Below, piece after piece: positions 1-9,264 of a stretch of 25,278 nt of DNA; the first letter of the stretch is position 1; each line of letters starts with the position of its first letter. The DNA lies in assembly GCA_017987425.1 (NCBI GenBank), contig JAGNTT010000010.1:1-25278 (forward strand), given 5' to 3'. This stretch comes from Candidatus Omnitrophota bacterium. GTDB lineage: Bacteria; Omnitrophota; Gorgyraeia; Zapsychrales; Fredricksoniimonadaceae. The position numbers and the translations under genes were made by a program. Under the pieces are notes generated by a model that worked only from the letters and a program-made list of their open reading frames with translations, searched no databases and was not told the DNA's origin.

Positions 1-709
1 CACCCGACCCAAGCGCGATCTGCGACTGCGTCAGCTGAAAACCGATGCCCTGCGCGTCCTGCCTCGGATCAAGAAAAGCCATGATGCGCGCCATGCGGTA
101 TGATGCACTCGTAACCAGATAGATGACGACCGGCACAGCGGCAAGCGCGATCAATCCCAGATGGGACATCTTTGCGCCGGCGACAAACATCATCCCCAGA
201 ACAACAATGGCGATCTCAACCGTAGTCCCCAGATCGGGCTGTTTGACGACGAGCGCGCAGACAAGCCCCATAATCAGCATAAGGGGAACAAACCCTTGTT
301 TGAAATCGGTGATGAGTTTCTGTTTACGCGCAAGAAAGTCGGCGGTGTAAATGATGACGGCAAGCTTCACAAGTTCAGACGGCTGGAAACTGAGCATCCC
401 GAACTTGAACCATCTCTGGGCGCCCGAACTTCTTTTGCCGATGCCGGGAATCAAAACAAGGATCAAAAGCAGAATGGAGAAAATAAGCAGCGGCTTGGCA
501 TAGCGCTGCAGAATACGATAATCGATCGCCATGGCGGCCAGCGTCAAAATAAAACCGATGCCCAAAAAGACCAGATGGCGTTTCAGAAAATACGCACTGT
601 CCTTAAGCTCCTGCATGGCATACACGCAGCTGGAGCTGTAAATCATGACGACGCCGATACAGATCAGACAAAAAAAGGTCGCCGCGAGATAAATCCTGTT
701 TTGTCTCAT
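1..709 (-). CDS. ftsW: FtsW, lipid II glycosyltransferase of the divisome (3' end cut by window edge)
   Basis: The reading frame begins with ATG at 709 and runs off the left edge, giving about 236 N-terminal residues of a normally 370-400 residue SEDS-family protein. Several membrane segments are visible, the first at about residues 7-24. SEDS signatures are present: a GAQRWF..SFQPSELVKLA segment, then QPDLGTT, then a LDPRQDAQGIGFQLTQSQ segment close to the edge. SEDS proteins polymerise lipid II into glycan strands together with a class B PBP, here probably the FtsI encoded five genes upstream. The start lies 5 nt after the murD stop, and its Shine-Dalgarno site is poor, so translation is probably coupled to murD. 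RodA is the close paralogue; the position after murD in the dcw cluster favours FtsW. Confidence 0.93.
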   Translation of the reverse strand, partial: MRQNRIYLAATFFCLICIGVVMIYSSSCVYAMQELKDSAYFLKRHLVFLGIGFILTLAAMAIDYRILQRYAKPLLIFSILLLILVLIPGIGKRSSGAQRWFKFGMLSFQPSELVKLAVIIYTADFLARKQKLITDFKQGFVPLMLIMGLVCALVVKQPDLGTTVEIAIVVLGMMFVAGAKMSHLGLIALAAVPVVIYLVTSASYRMARIMAFLDPRQDAQGIGFQLTQSQIALGSG

Positions 710-714
710 GCTTT

Positions 715-1992
715 TTAAACCAGTCGATTGACGATTTCTTTAAAGACCTGCCCGCGATGTTCGAAATTCTTGAACATATCGAAACTCGCGCACATGGGGG
801 TAATGATGACGCAATCACCGGCGACCGCATTCTGCTGGGCATGCTCAACCGCAATCTCAAGCGAAGGACATTTCTCAACTGTTACCGTATCTGAGAATGT
901 ATCGTACACTTTATCCTGCGCCTCTCCGATCGCCATGACCCTTTTGACTTTCTGTCGGACAAGTTCTTTGAGCACCGAGAAGTCGATGTTCTTGTCGCGT
1001 CCGCCGCAGATCATGATCGCGGGCCGGGAAACTCTTTCAAGCGCCCAGCGTGTCGCCTCCGCCGTTGTCGATTTGGAATCATTAATATAATCGACGTCAT
1101 TCAAAGTCCGCACATGCTCCATACGGTGTTCGACGCCTTTAAAAGTCCTGAAAACTTCTTCACACACTTTCTGTTCGATCCCGAGGATCCGCGCGACTTC
1201 CATAACAGCCAGCTCATTGAGATTGCGGCTGCCTCCGGTTTTATCCGGAGAATTAAAGAATGAAACCTGCGAACGAAGCGATAAAGCGCGTTCCTGCATG
1301 CGCTGGTTATCAAAATTGAGCACGGCAAAATCTACCGGGCGCTGATTCTGGAAAAGCATCCACTTGGCATCGAAATATTCGTCGAGGTCCTTGTGCCGGT
1401 CCAGATGATTTTCAGTAAAGTTCAGAAGGACGCCGATATAAGGCCTGAAGTTCGATGTACTTTCCAATTGAAAAGAGCTGAGTTCAAGGACGACGACGTC
1501 TTTGTCCGTCAGGTCGAGAACAAAATTCGTAAAGGGTTGTCCAATGTTGCCGCACAGGCAAACCTTGTATCCTGCACGTCTTAAAATCTCGGCGATCAAA
1601 GTCGAAACCGTCGTTTTTCCGTTGCTTCCCGTCACAGCCACGATCTTGCTGCGGCAGAAAGCAAAGCCGAATTCGATCTCCCCCAGGACCGGAATATTCC
1701 GGGCCGCTGCCCACCCGACGGGTGCGATGTCCCTGCGCACGCCCGGGCTTAATACCACATAATCACTGTCTTCAATAAATGCGCGTGTATGTCCGCCGAA
1801 TTCTTTGCTGACTTGCGGATTCAGTTCATGAATCTCCTCACCGACGGCCGCTTCACTCTTGAACTCGGAGAGTTTTGCGATACCGCCCAAACGGACTACC
1901 AGATTGGCCGCAGCCACTCCGCTGCGGGCCGCACCGATCACGGTCACCTTTTTGTCCTTTAGATCAATGCCGGAACGTGTAAATGAAAGCAC
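715..1992 (-). CDS. murD: MurD, UDP-MurNAc-L-alanine:D-glutamate ligase
   Basis: This 425-residue protein adds D-glutamate to UDP-MurNAc-L-Ala in the cytoplasm, using ATP. It has the Mur ligase layout: an N-terminal Rossmann-like UDP-binding domain (VTVIGAARSG), a central ATPase domain with the P-loop GSNGKTTV near residue 122, the NFTENHLDRH segment, and a C-terminal domain with NDSKSTTAEAT and GGRDKNIDF, which are MurD hallmarks. The start is GTG at 1992, preceded by AAGGA seven bases upstream, which supports this codon over later ones. The gap to mraY is 10 nt. Length is slightly below the usual 430-450. Confidence 0.96.
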   Translation of the reverse strand: MLSFTRSGIDLKDKKVTVIGAARSGVAAANLVVRLGGIAKLSEFKSEAAVGEEIHELNPQVSKEFGGHTRAFIEDSDYVVLSPGVRRDIAPVGWAAARNIPVLGEIEFGFAFCRSKIVAVTGSNGKTTVSTLIAEILRRAGYKVCLCGNIGQPFTNFVLDLTDKDVVVLELSSFQLESTSNFRPYIGVLLNFTENHLDRHKDLDEYFDAKWMLFQNQRPVDFAVLNFDNQRMQERALSLRSQVSFFNSPDKTGGSRNLNELAVMEVARILGIEQKVCEEVFRTFKGVEHRMEHVRTLNDVDYINDSKSTTAEATRWALERVSRPAIMICGGRDKNIDFSVLKELVRQKVKRVMAIGEAQDKVYDTFSDTVTVEKCPSLEIAVEHAQQNAVAGDCVIITPMCASFDMFKNFEHRGQVFKEIVNRLV

Positions 1993-2002
1993 AGTAATTC
2001 CT

Positions 2003-3085
2003 TTAACGGATTTTCAATGTTGAAAGCGTGATGATGGCCAGGATGATGGCGATGATCCAGAAACGCACGATGATTTTCGATTCTCTCCATCCCGAGAGCT
2101 GCAGATGGTGATGAAACGGCGACATCTTGAATATGCGTTTGCCGGTGAGTTTGAAAGATGCCACCTGCATGATGACGGAAACCGCCTCTAAAACGAACAC
2201 GCCTCCTAAAAAAACCAGAAGAAGCTCCTTCTTGATGCAGACCGCGATCGTACCAAGCACGCCGCCCAAAGGCAGAGACCCGACATCGCCCATGAAGACG
2301 CTCGCAGGATAACAGTTAAACCATAAGAATCCGAGGCTAGCCCCGACAATGGCGGCGCAGATGACAGTGAGCTCCCCCGCCCCGGAGATATACGGAATAA
2401 AAAGATACCCGCTGAACTGGGCATGACCGACGACATAACTTAGCAAGCCCAGCGCGATCGCCACCATGAGCGTGCAACCAATCGCCAGACCATCCAGACC
2501 GTCCGTAAGGTTGACCGCGTTGGAAGCGCCGACGACCACACAGATTATCCAGATCACATAGAGAGGACCGAGACTGATCAATATATTTTTGAAGAAAGGA
2601 ATATCAAGCTGGGTGGATACATGAGGATCCAGATAAATGACGCTCCCGACAACGCCGGCCAGAATAATCTGCCAGATAAACTTGACCCCGGCGCTGAGTC
2701 CTCTTTTTTTCTGGGTCAATTTGATGTAATCATCAAGCCCGCCAAGAATCGCCAGGGTAATGCAAATAAAAAGCGTGAGTATAACAAATATGTTTGTCAA
2801 ATTCGCCCACAGAAGCGTTGAGATAACGATGCTTCCTATAATAAAGATGCCGCCCATCGTCGGCGTGCCTTCTTTGGATTCCTGAAATTTATCGAGATCC
2901 GGAGCGTCGTCCCTCTTGGCTTTTTCCTGCATTTTTTTGCGGCGGGAGGCTTTGATGAACAAAGGACCCAAAATCATACACAAAAGGAATGTGGTGACGG
3001 CCGCCATACCGGAACGGAATGTGATGTAACGAAAAATATTGAGGTATGAATAAACATCGCGTAACTCGGTGAGAAAATAAAACAT
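2003..3085 (-). CDS. mraY: MraY, phospho-MurNAc-pentapeptide transferase
   Basis: A 360-residue polytopic membrane enzyme that transfers phospho-MurNAc-pentapeptide from UDP to undecaprenyl phosphate, making lipid I. Family motifs appear in order: a TPTMGG segment in the first cytoplasmic loop, GLDDYIK, NLTDGLDGLA with the catalytic aspartates, FMGDVGSL (often GDTGS), and a histidine-rich SPFHHHLQLSGW loop near the C-terminus followed by IIVRFW. The ATG at 3085 lies one base beyond the murF stop, and the AAGGA ribosome site is inside the end of murF. Length matches the family. Confidence 0.97.
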   Translation of the reverse strand: MFYFLTELRDVYSYLNIFRYITFRSGMAAVTTFLLCMILGPLFIKASRRKKMQEKAKRDDAPDLDKFQESKEGTPTMGGIFIIGSIVISTLLWANLTNIFVILTLFICITLAILGGLDDYIKLTQKKRGLSAGVKFIWQIILAGVVGSVIYLDPHVSTQLDIPFFKNILISLGPLYVIWIICVVVGASNAVNLTDGLDGLAIGCTLMVAIALGLLSYVVGHAQFSGYLFIPYISGAGELTVICAAIVGASLGFLWFNCYPASVFMGDVGSLPLGGVLGTIAVCIKKELLLVFLGGVFVLEAVSVIMQVASFKLTGKRIFKMSPFHHHLQLSGWRESKIIVRFWIIAIILAIITLSTLKIR

Positions 3086-3086
3086 G

Positions 3087-4457
3087 TCAATTCCTTAATT
3101 TGTTGACGAGAAAGTCGACGACATTCTCCATGCTCATGCGCCGCGATCCCTTGACCAGGACCACGTCGCCTTTACCGCACAAAACAGACAAATAATTCTT
3201 CAGCGCTTCCAACTCGTTAAAATGAACGGCCACAAGCCGCCGATTCTTCTGATGCGCTTTTTCCAAAATCCAGCGGGCCTGGTCTCCCAGGGTCATGAGC
3301 ACATCCACTTTGGATGCGGCGACACATTCCCCGACTTTTTGATGAAGCTCTTTGGAACGCCATCCCAATTCCAGCATGTCCGCGCAAATCAGAATGCGCT
3401 TTCCTTCGGCCGGAAAAGCATCGAGCGTTGCGACGGCACTTCTCATCGAAACAGGATTGGCGTTGTAACTGTCATTGATGATCATTAGACCGTGCTTCTT
3501 GAGGATCTCCTGCCGTCCGCGCTGAAAGCGAAAACCCTTAAAAGCATTCTGGATGTCTTTAACGGAAACATCTAAAATCCGCGCGCATGCGACTGCCGCG
3601 AGAGCATTATATGCCATGTCCGCAGAAAAAGTCTGCAGGAAATACGGTTTTTTACCGGTCTTAAAATTAAGCCCCAAAGACGCGTTTACCCGCACATCAA
3701 CCGCCGAATAGTCCGCTTTGGTTTTGACCGCATATGAAATAACGCGCCCCCGCAGTCTTTCCCCGGGAACATCCGTCAAATAAATGTCGTCTTTGTTAAA
3801 GATCACATATCCGTCGGACGAGACGAATTTTGCCAGATGCATTTTTTCTCTGTAAACGCCTTCCAGGGTCTTCAATTTTTCCAAATGTGATTCACCGATG
3901 TTGGTCAGAACAGCGATCGTGGGACAAGCCGTCTCAGCCAGCCAGGCGATATCTCCCGGCTGATTGGTCCCCATTTCAATGACAGCAACTTTGTGCGCAC
4001 GGCGAAGCTTGAACAGCGTCAACGGCACACCAATATGATTATTTTGCGTGCCTTCATTCGCCAAAACATTGTATTTTTTCTTCAAGACTGCGGCGATCAT
4101 CTCCTTGGTCGTTGTTTTACCGGCGCTTCCTGTGATGCCGACGACCGGAATATCAAAACGCAGACGGTGAAACCGCGCCAGATGGCCAAGCGCCCTGGTC
4201 GTGTCCTTGACCTGAATGACGGTCACTTTGCGGTTATTGACTTTCACCGGACGGTGAACCAAAAGAACACTGACACCCTGACGGACGACCTTGGCGATAA
4301 AATCATGCGCGTCATGTTTCTCGCCTTTAATGGCAATAAACAAATCATTTGTCTTTATCGCCCGCGAATCGATGGAAACGCCCTTGACCGTTCCTTGAGG
4401 ATTTCCCTGCAGCAGCTTACCCTGCGTCGCTTTTAAAATCTCGTCAATGCTGAACAT
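3087..4457 (-). CDS. murF: MurF, UDP-MurNAc-tripeptide D-alanyl-D-alanine ligase
   Basis: A 456-residue cytoplasmic ligase that adds D-Ala-D-Ala to the UDP-MurNAc-tripeptide, completing the pentapeptide. Visible signatures are the N-terminal substrate domain (VSIDSRAI), the P-loop TGSAGKTTTKE, ENNHIG-like NEGTQNNHIG, and NDSYNANPVSM in the C-terminal half, which is typical of MurF. The open frame extends 76 codons further upstream inside murE, but that part is low-complexity basic sequence from a shadow frame. The ATG at 4457 starts a normal MurF N-terminus, has a purine-rich AAGGCGGGG just upstream and overlaps the murE stop by 14 nt, so I take it as the start. Confidence 0.95.
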   Translation of the reverse strand: MFSIDEILKATQGKLLQGNPQGTVKGVSIDSRAIKTNDLFIAIKGEKHDAHDFIAKVVRQGVSVLLVHRPVKVNNRKVTVIQVKDTTRALGHLARFHRLRFDIPVVGITGSAGKTTTKEMIAAVLKKKYNVLANEGTQNNHIGVPLTLFKLRRAHKVAVIEMGTNQPGDIAWLAETACPTIAVLTNIGESHLEKLKTLEGVYREKMHLAKFVSSDGYVIFNKDDIYLTDVPGERLRGRVISYAVKTKADYSAVDVRVNASLGLNFKTGKKPYFLQTFSADMAYNALAAVACARILDVSVKDIQNAFKGFRFQRGRQEILKKHGLMIINDSYNANPVSMRSAVATLDAFPAEGKRILICADMLELGWRSKELHQKVGECVAASKVDVLMTLGDQARWILEKAHQKNRRLVAVHFNELEALKNYLSVLCGKGDVVLVKGSRRMSMENVVDFLVNKLRN

Positions 4458-5919
4458 ACCCCGCCTTGATAAAGTCCCTGATGACATCGCGTTCGTCAAA
4501 ATCAATCGTGCGGTCTTTGAAGATCTGATACGTTTCGTGGCCTTTGCCCGCGATGAGAACGACGTCCCCCGGAGACGCCAAGGACAAAGCTTTATGGATT
4601 GCCTGCGTCCGGTCGACGACAATTTCATAATTATTTTTGGTAAAACCTGTTTTGATTTCATCGATGATGGCTTGCGGGTCTTCACTGCGCGGATTATCCG
4701 TTGTCACAATCGAGTGATCTGACAGTTCACAGGCTATCTTGCCCATTTTGGGACGCTTGGTGCGGTCGCGGTCTCCGCCGCAGCCGAAAACGGTGATGAT
4801 GCGCGTCTCGCCTGTCGAGCGAAGCGCCTGCAGAACATTTTTAAGCCCGTCTTCCGTATGGGCGTAGTCGATGAATACAAAGAATTCGCGCCCGCTGTCA
4901 AAGGCCTCAAGCCGGCCCGGAATAAGGCCGATCTGTTGAAGGCCGCCCTTGACTGTCTCAAGCGGAATTCCGTCGGCCAGGCTTGTCCCGACGGCCGCGA
5001 GGATATTATAAACATTGTGCATGCCGATGAGCGGCGTCGTAAGCTCAAAGTTCCCAACGGGCGTCTCGATAGTCATCTTTGATCCGCCAAAACCGAAATG
5101 GACATCGCACGCCTTGATCCGGGCAGAAGGATTAAAACCGTACGTAAAAATTCTCGCCTTCGTCAATTCCAAAAGCCTCTGACCATACGGGTCATCCGCG
5201 TTGATGACCGCGACAGCATCACGCGAGAGATTCTTAAACAAAAGCGATTTGGCGCGGAAATACTCCTCCATTGTCTTGTGATAATCCAGATGGTCGCCGG
5301 TGAGATTCGTAAAGACCGCCACGCGAAAATCAATCAGGTCCACTCTTCCCTGCACAAGCGCATGCGAAGAAACTTCCATAAACGAATAATCAACACTTTG
5401 ATCAGCAAGCCTCGAAAGAAACTGCTGATTCTCCAGAAATGAAGGCGTCGTATTCTTCGAAGGCAGAATTTCATTGCCGATACGGTAATTAATAGTGCCC
5501 ACGACCGCGCATTTTTTTTTGTGAGAATGCGCGATCGATTCAAGAAGATATGTCACCGTCGTCTTACCATTGGTTCCCGTAATGCCGAAAACCTTCAGAC
5601 GTTTGGACGGAGCGCCGTAGAAACGCATCGCGATTTCCGACAAGAATTTCTTAGGATCCGACACCTCGATCACACAAACCGACGAGGGAATATCCTCGAG
5701 GGTATTAGCCTCATCGGAACGTATGACAGCCACGGCGCCTTTGGCCACCGCCTCACGGATATAATGATTACCGTCGAAACGCATGCCGGAAAGCGCGACA
5801 AACAGGCTCTGCTCTTCAACCGAACGGGAATCGCAGCTTAAGGAATGAATTTCATAACCGGCGAATTGTTCACCAAGCGGCCCCTCGTAAATCCCGGATA
5901 AAAGATCTTTCAATAGCAT
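4444..5919 (-). CDS. murE: MurE, UDP-MurNAc-L-Ala-D-Glu:meso-diaminopimelate ligase
   Basis: A 491-residue Mur ligase that adds the third stem residue. It has the P-loop GTNGKTTVT at about residues 115-123, the TNLTGDHLDYH segment, a YFRAKSLLF motif whose lysine (about 224) is the carbamylated residue in the family, and DNPRSEDP at about 408-415. The DNPR sequence is the established signature of meso-diaminopimelate specificity, as opposed to lysine enzymes. Three in-frame ATGs exist at 5940, 5925 and 5919. Only the one at 5919 has a GAGGG ribosome site at good spacing (6 nt), so it is preferred. It begins just inside the ftsI stop region, implying coupled translation. Confidence 0.95.
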   Translation of the reverse strand: MLLKDLLSGIYEGPLGEQFAGYEIHSLSCDSRSVEEQSLFVALSGMRFDGNHYIREAVAKGAVAVIRSDEANTLEDIPSSVCVIEVSDPKKFLSEIAMRFYGAPSKRLKVFGITGTNGKTTVTYLLESIAHSHKKKCAVVGTINYRIGNEILPSKNTTPSFLENQQFLSRLADQSVDYSFMEVSSHALVQGRVDLIDFRVAVFTNLTGDHLDYHKTMEEYFRAKSLLFKNLSRDAVAVINADDPYGQRLLELTKARIFTYGFNPSARIKACDVHFGFGGSKMTIETPVGNFELTTPLIGMHNVYNILAAVGTSLADGIPLETVKGGLQQIGLIPGRLEAFDSGREFFVFIDYAHTEDGLKNVLQALRSTGETRIITVFGCGGDRDRTKRPKMGKIACELSDHSIVTTDNPRSEDPQAIIDEIKTGFTKNNYEIVVDRTQAIHKALSLASPGDVVLIAGKGHETYQIFKDRTIDFDERDVIRDFIKAGYVQH

Positions 5920-5929
5920 AGTCATCCCT

Positions 5930-7618
5930 CTATTGGTCATCGTCCTGCAATGTGCTTATATATTTAAGCGAATCGCTGATCACTTCCTGAAAAACCGGAG
6001 CCGAGACTGTTCCGCCGTAATAAGCCGGATGCGGTTCATCATAGATGACAATGGCCGCCAGCTGCGGATCATCGACCGGCGCAAACCCCAGGAAAGATGC
6101 ATAAAATTTACTGTGAGAATAAAGGCCGCCTTCCACTTTCTGCGCCGTTCCTGTTTTTCCGGCGACGGTGATGCCGGGTATCTGCGCTTTCTTGCCGGTG
6201 CCGTTATCAACGACACCCTGAAGGATCGCCTGCACGCGCTTGGCAGTCTCTGGCGTGATCACCCGGTCGACCACCTGCGGCTCAAATGATTCGATCACCT
6301 GGTCATGATCGTCCCTGATTTCTTTTACGATATACGGCTTCATATAAACACCGTCATTGGCAATCGCGGCAATAGCGCCTGCCAGCTGAATGGCCGTCAC
6401 CGTCACTTCCTGTCCGATGGGAATGGCGCCGATAGAAGTTTTCGACCATTCTGTCGGCTTTTTGAGCCATCCGTTAGTCTCCCCGACCATGTCGATTCCA
6501 GTCTTAATTCCGAAACGGAATTTATGGGCATACTGGTAAAAAACATCCGGGCCAAGCTTTTGGGCGATTTTAGTCGTCCCGATGTTGCTCGATTGCTCAA
6601 TGACTTCCTTAAAACTTAAAGTTCCAAGCGGATCGTGATCTTTAAGATAGTGATTGCCGACCTTGTAGCTTCCATTCTCGCAAAAAATCATGTCGGATTC
6701 TTTAAACGCGTTTTCTTCCAGCGCTGCAGAAGCCGCCACGATTTTAAATACGGAACCAGGCTCATAGGTAAACGCCAATGCACGATTGGTTTTATTCTCG
6801 GGATTGACGGTTGAAAACTCTTCCAAGTTATACGTCGGCTGATTAGCCAGCGCCAGAATCTCACCTGTCTTGGGATTGAGAACAATTATGCTAGCACCTT
6901 TGGCGTTATGTTTTTTAAACCCAGCCTCAAGCGCCCGCTCGGCGATATACTGGATCGTTTCATCAATCGTCAGAATGACGTTAAACCCGTTCTGCTGGGC
7001 CACATAATTTTTTTCCAGCAGAAGTTCACGCTGGCGAGCATCGCGCAAAATCTGCGACATGCCTTCCTTGCCTTTTAAATATTTGTCGAGCTGAAGCTCC
7101 ATGCCTTCAAGACCGTTATTGTCGATACCGGCAAATCCGATGATATGAGATCCCAGAGATTTATTGGGATAATAGCGTTTGCTTTCCTTGACGAATTCGA
7201 TGCCTTTTAATTTCTGGGCCTTGATCAGTTCATATGCCTCTTCGGTCATTTTACGCTGGATCCAGACAAAATATTTGTCGCGCCCCAAACGATTTCTGAG
7301 CATTTTTTTATCGAAACCGAATTTTTCGGAAAGAATGGAAACGGCCCGCTGTTTTTCCGCTTCGCTCATGGACTTGGAGTTGGCATACATCGAATAGACA
7401 GGGAGGTTGATCGCAAGCGGACGCATGTTGCGGTCGTATATCGTGCCCCGCTTTGGTTCAAGTACGATCAGATGATTGTGCTGTTTTTTAGCGAGGCCGG
7501 CGAGAAATTCGGAATTAAACACTTGAATCAAGACCAGACGTACTGCAAAAGCCACAAAACAGAAAATCAAAAATATGAACACCAAACCAAACCGGGGGGA
7601 ATGTCTGCGGGGGTACAA
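5930..7618 (-). CDS. ftsI: FtsI-type class B penicillin-binding protein, division transpeptidase
   Basis: A 562-residue membrane-anchored transpeptidase that cross-links septal peptidoglycan. A short basic N-terminus precedes one transmembrane segment (about residues 11-31). The dimerisation domain follows (EPKRGTIYDRN at 54-64), then the transpeptidase domain with all three active-site motifs: SVFK at 289-292 (nucleophile S289), SSN at 343-345 and KTGT at 488-491. No PASTA domains are present. The start is TTG at 7618, supported by GAGG five bases upstream and by an in-frame stop shortly before it; no usable ATG exists near the N-terminus. Context between ftsL and murE fits FtsI rather than the elongation paralogue. 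Confidence 0.95.
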   Translation of the reverse strand: MYPRRHSPRFGLVFIFLIFCFVAFAVRLVLIQVFNSEFLAGLAKKQHNHLIVLEPKRGTIYDRNMRPLAINLPVYSMYANSKSMSEAEKQRAVSILSEKFGFDKKMLRNRLGRDKYFVWIQRKMTEEAYELIKAQKLKGIEFVKESKRYYPNKSLGSHIIGFAGIDNNGLEGMELQLDKYLKGKEGMSQILRDARQRELLLEKNYVAQQNGFNVILTIDETIQYIAERALEAGFKKHNAKGASIIVLNPKTGEILALANQPTYNLEEFSTVNPENKTNRALAFTYEPGSVFKIVAASAALEENAFKESDMIFCENGSYKVGNHYLKDHDPLGTLSFKEVIEQSSNIGTTKIAQKLGPDVFYQYAHKFRFGIKTGIDMVGETNGWLKKPTEWSKTSIGAIPIGQEVTVTAIQLAGAIAAIANDGVYMKPYIVKEIRDDHDQVIESFEPQVVDRVITPETAKRVQAILQGVVDNGTGKKAQIPGITVAGKTGTAQKVEGGLYSHSKFYASFLGFAPVDDPQLAAIVIYDEPHPAYYGGTVSAPVFQEVISDSLKYISTLQDDDQ

Positions 7619-7655
7619 TTTAACCTCATTAATTCAAACGGGTAAATGCTAGTGC

Positions 7656-8045
7656 TTATTGACTGACTTTTGCTTCCGCCTGGGGCGTTGAAACCGTCAA
7701 CCAGTTCTGGACACTCATCGAAAGATTACCGATCGCCGACTTGGGCGTTTTATTGACTATCGCCTTTCCTTCATGGCGAGAAGACGCAAGCTCATACACT
7801 TTATCGTTGCCGACAAACTGCATCTGTGAATCCTCAACGAGGAGTTTTTGTCCGATGTTGCTGACCGATTTTAAGGCGAGGATGTGATATGTGTTCAACC
7901 CGTTATCGTCCCGGAGCTTTTGGATCTGGTGTTCCTTACGCTTGGCCTGATAGGCAAGGTCGTAGATCTTCATCTGCAGGTGAATGTAAAACAACGAAAG
8001 CACTGTGATGAAGGCCATAAGTTTGATCCATTTACTTAATTGCAT
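7656..8045 (-). CDS. ftsL: FtsL-like bitopic division protein
   Basis: A 129-residue protein with a short basic cytoplasmic tail, one transmembrane segment (about residues 8-24) and a charged, probably coiled-coil stretch after it (about 26-50). This is the expected FtsL architecture. FtsL bridges FtsB/FtsQ and the FtsW-FtsI synthase at the septum. Sequence is too diverged for recognition by motif, so the call rests on topology, size and its place between rsmH and ftsI. The start ATG at 8045 has AAAGGA five bases upstream and overlaps rsmH by 10 nt. The tail after residue 60 is longer and less leucine-rich than in typical FtsL. Confidence 0.75.
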   Translation of the reverse strand: MQLSKWIKLMAFITVLSLFYIHLQMKIYDLAYQAKRKEHQIQKLRDDNGLNTYHILALKSVSNIGQKLLVEDSQMQFVGNDKVYELASSRHEGKAIVNKTPKSAIGNLSMSVQNWLTVSTPQAEAKVSQ

Positions 8046-8941
8046 GTAGTCCTTTCTGCGACTCTAAACCGGGCACTCCTGGCACGCGGGTTTGATTTTA
8101 TTTCATCGTCACTGGGACGCAAAGGTTTTTTAACAATTAATGTCATGATCCCGCTTTTCGCGAGACTTTTAAATTTTTCTTTAACAATGCGGTCTTCCAA
8201 TGAATGAAAGGAAATGACGCCGATGCGCCCCCCTTCTTTAAGATAATCCGCACATTTATCCATAATTAATTGAAGCGATTCAAGCTCTCTGTTGACGGCT
8301 ATACGAATCGCCTGAAATGTTCTGGTCGCCGGATGTATTTTCTGACGACGATACGAGACTGGGACCGAAGTAAAAATAATTTCTTCAAGCTCCTTGGTCG
8401 TTTCAATCTTTTTACGAGCCCTGTATTGAACAATCGCTTTCGCAATGCGCCGGCTGAATCGCTCTTCCCCGAACGTGAAAATCACATTTGCCAGCTCTTC
8501 TTCCTGCAACGTATTGATGATGTCAGCCGCCGATGTCAATGCGTCTTGATTCATCCGCATATCCAGCGGTCCTTCTGACCTGAAACTGAACCCTCTTTCC
8601 GGCGCATCCAGCTGAAAACTTGAAATTCCTAAATCAAAGAGCATTCCGTCGACCGCATCCACTCCGAGCTTTTTTAAAACCACATCGAAATCGCGAAAAT
8701 CACTGTGAACCAAATCCACCTTGCCAGTGAACGTCGAGAGTTTTTTCCGGGCCAGCGCCAGCGCTTTTTGATCCTTATCGAGCGCAATCAAACGCCCCGA
8801 AGAACCGATCTTTTGCGCAATCAAGACGGAATGTCCTGCTAATCCCAAAGTTCCGTCAAGAAAACATCCCCCAGCCTGCGGATTCAAAAACTCTTCAACT
8901 TCCCGCGCCATAACCGGCAGATGCAATGCTTCTTCGCTCAT
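8036..8941 (-). CDS. rsmH: RsmH, 16S rRNA (cytosine-1402 N4) methyltransferase
   Basis: A 301-residue SAM-dependent methyltransferase (formerly MraW) that modifies C1402 in the ribosomal decoding site. Hallmarks are HLPVMAREV at the N-terminus, the SAM-binding DGTLGLAGHS segment, ALDKDQKAL, SSFQLDAPERGFSF, FGEERFSRRIAKAI, HPATRTFQAIRIAVN and ISFHSLEDRIVK, all in family order. Length is typical. It follows the small cysteine protein by 29 nt and overlaps ftsL by 10 nt, as expected inside a dcw operon. Confidence 0.97.
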   Translation of the reverse strand: MSEEALHLPVMAREVEEFLNPQAGGCFLDGTLGLAGHSVLIAQKIGSSGRLIALDKDQKALALARKKLSTFTGKVDLVHSDFRDFDVVLKKLGVDAVDGMLFDLGISSFQLDAPERGFSFRSEGPLDMRMNQDALTSAADIINTLQEEELANVIFTFGEERFSRRIAKAIVQYRARKKIETTKELEEIIFTSVPVSYRRQKIHPATRTFQAIRIAVNRELESLQLIMDKCADYLKEGGRIGVISFHSLEDRIVKEKFKSLAKSGIMTLIVKKPLRPSDDEIKSNPRARSARFRVAERTTCN

Positions 8942-8970
8942 CAGAAAAACTTCTTTCTTTACACCAAGAA

Positions 8971-9258
8971 CTAGACATACGTCAATTCTTGAACCGAGGT
9001 CGCAAAACAGGGAATCTTCTGTTCCGCGATCGCCTTGCTATAGGTCTCGAGTATGTAGGCGCTTTCCTGGGGATTGTTCATTTCTTCCCAAATGCCGCGC
9101 AACCCGTTGCGGGAATAGACGCGCCCTTTATCTTTAAAAATCAAAAACAGTCTGGTACGTCCGGAACTTTCTTCCTGCGTGTAACAAAAAACGCAACCGC
9201 AGCTTTTGAGATCAATCATATGCTTAAAAATTATGCTGTTAGTTGGAAGAATCGACAT
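8971..9258 (-). CDS. Small conserved-context protein with CxCxxC, function unknown
   Basis: I do not recognise this 95-residue protein. It is very probably a real gene: it fills the otherwise empty space between mraZ and rsmH, is co-directional, and has a perfect AAGGAG site six bases before its ATG. Visible features are four cysteines (C20, C22, C25, C84), the first three as a CxCxxC cluster within SCGCVFCYTQ, then a beta-like RTRLFLIFKDKGRVYSR stretch and an alpha-helical C-terminal part with YILETYSKAIAEQ. No signal peptide or membrane segment is apparent, so it is probably cytoplasmic. A small metal-binding or nucleic-acid-binding fold is possible but unproven. The usual dcw cluster has no gene here. 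Confidence 0.8.
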   Translation of the reverse strand: MSILPTNSIIFKHMIDLKSCGCVFCYTQEESSGRTRLFLIFKDKGRVYSRNGLRGIWEEMNNPQESAYILETYSKAIAEQKIPCFATSVQELTYV

Positions 9259-9264
9259 TACAGT

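Noticed and set aside
161..718. Plus-strand open frame of 185 codons in the ftsW region
   Set aside because: It is the antisense shadow of ftsW; the minus-strand frame has clear SEDS motifs and membrane segments, and the plus-strand product has no recognisable features. The same holds for the other long plus-strand frames across the window.
4458..4685. N-terminal extension of MurF by 76 residues
   Set aside because: The extension lies wholly inside murE in another frame, is unusually basic, and no MurF has such a domain. The ATG at 4457 gives a normal N-terminus.
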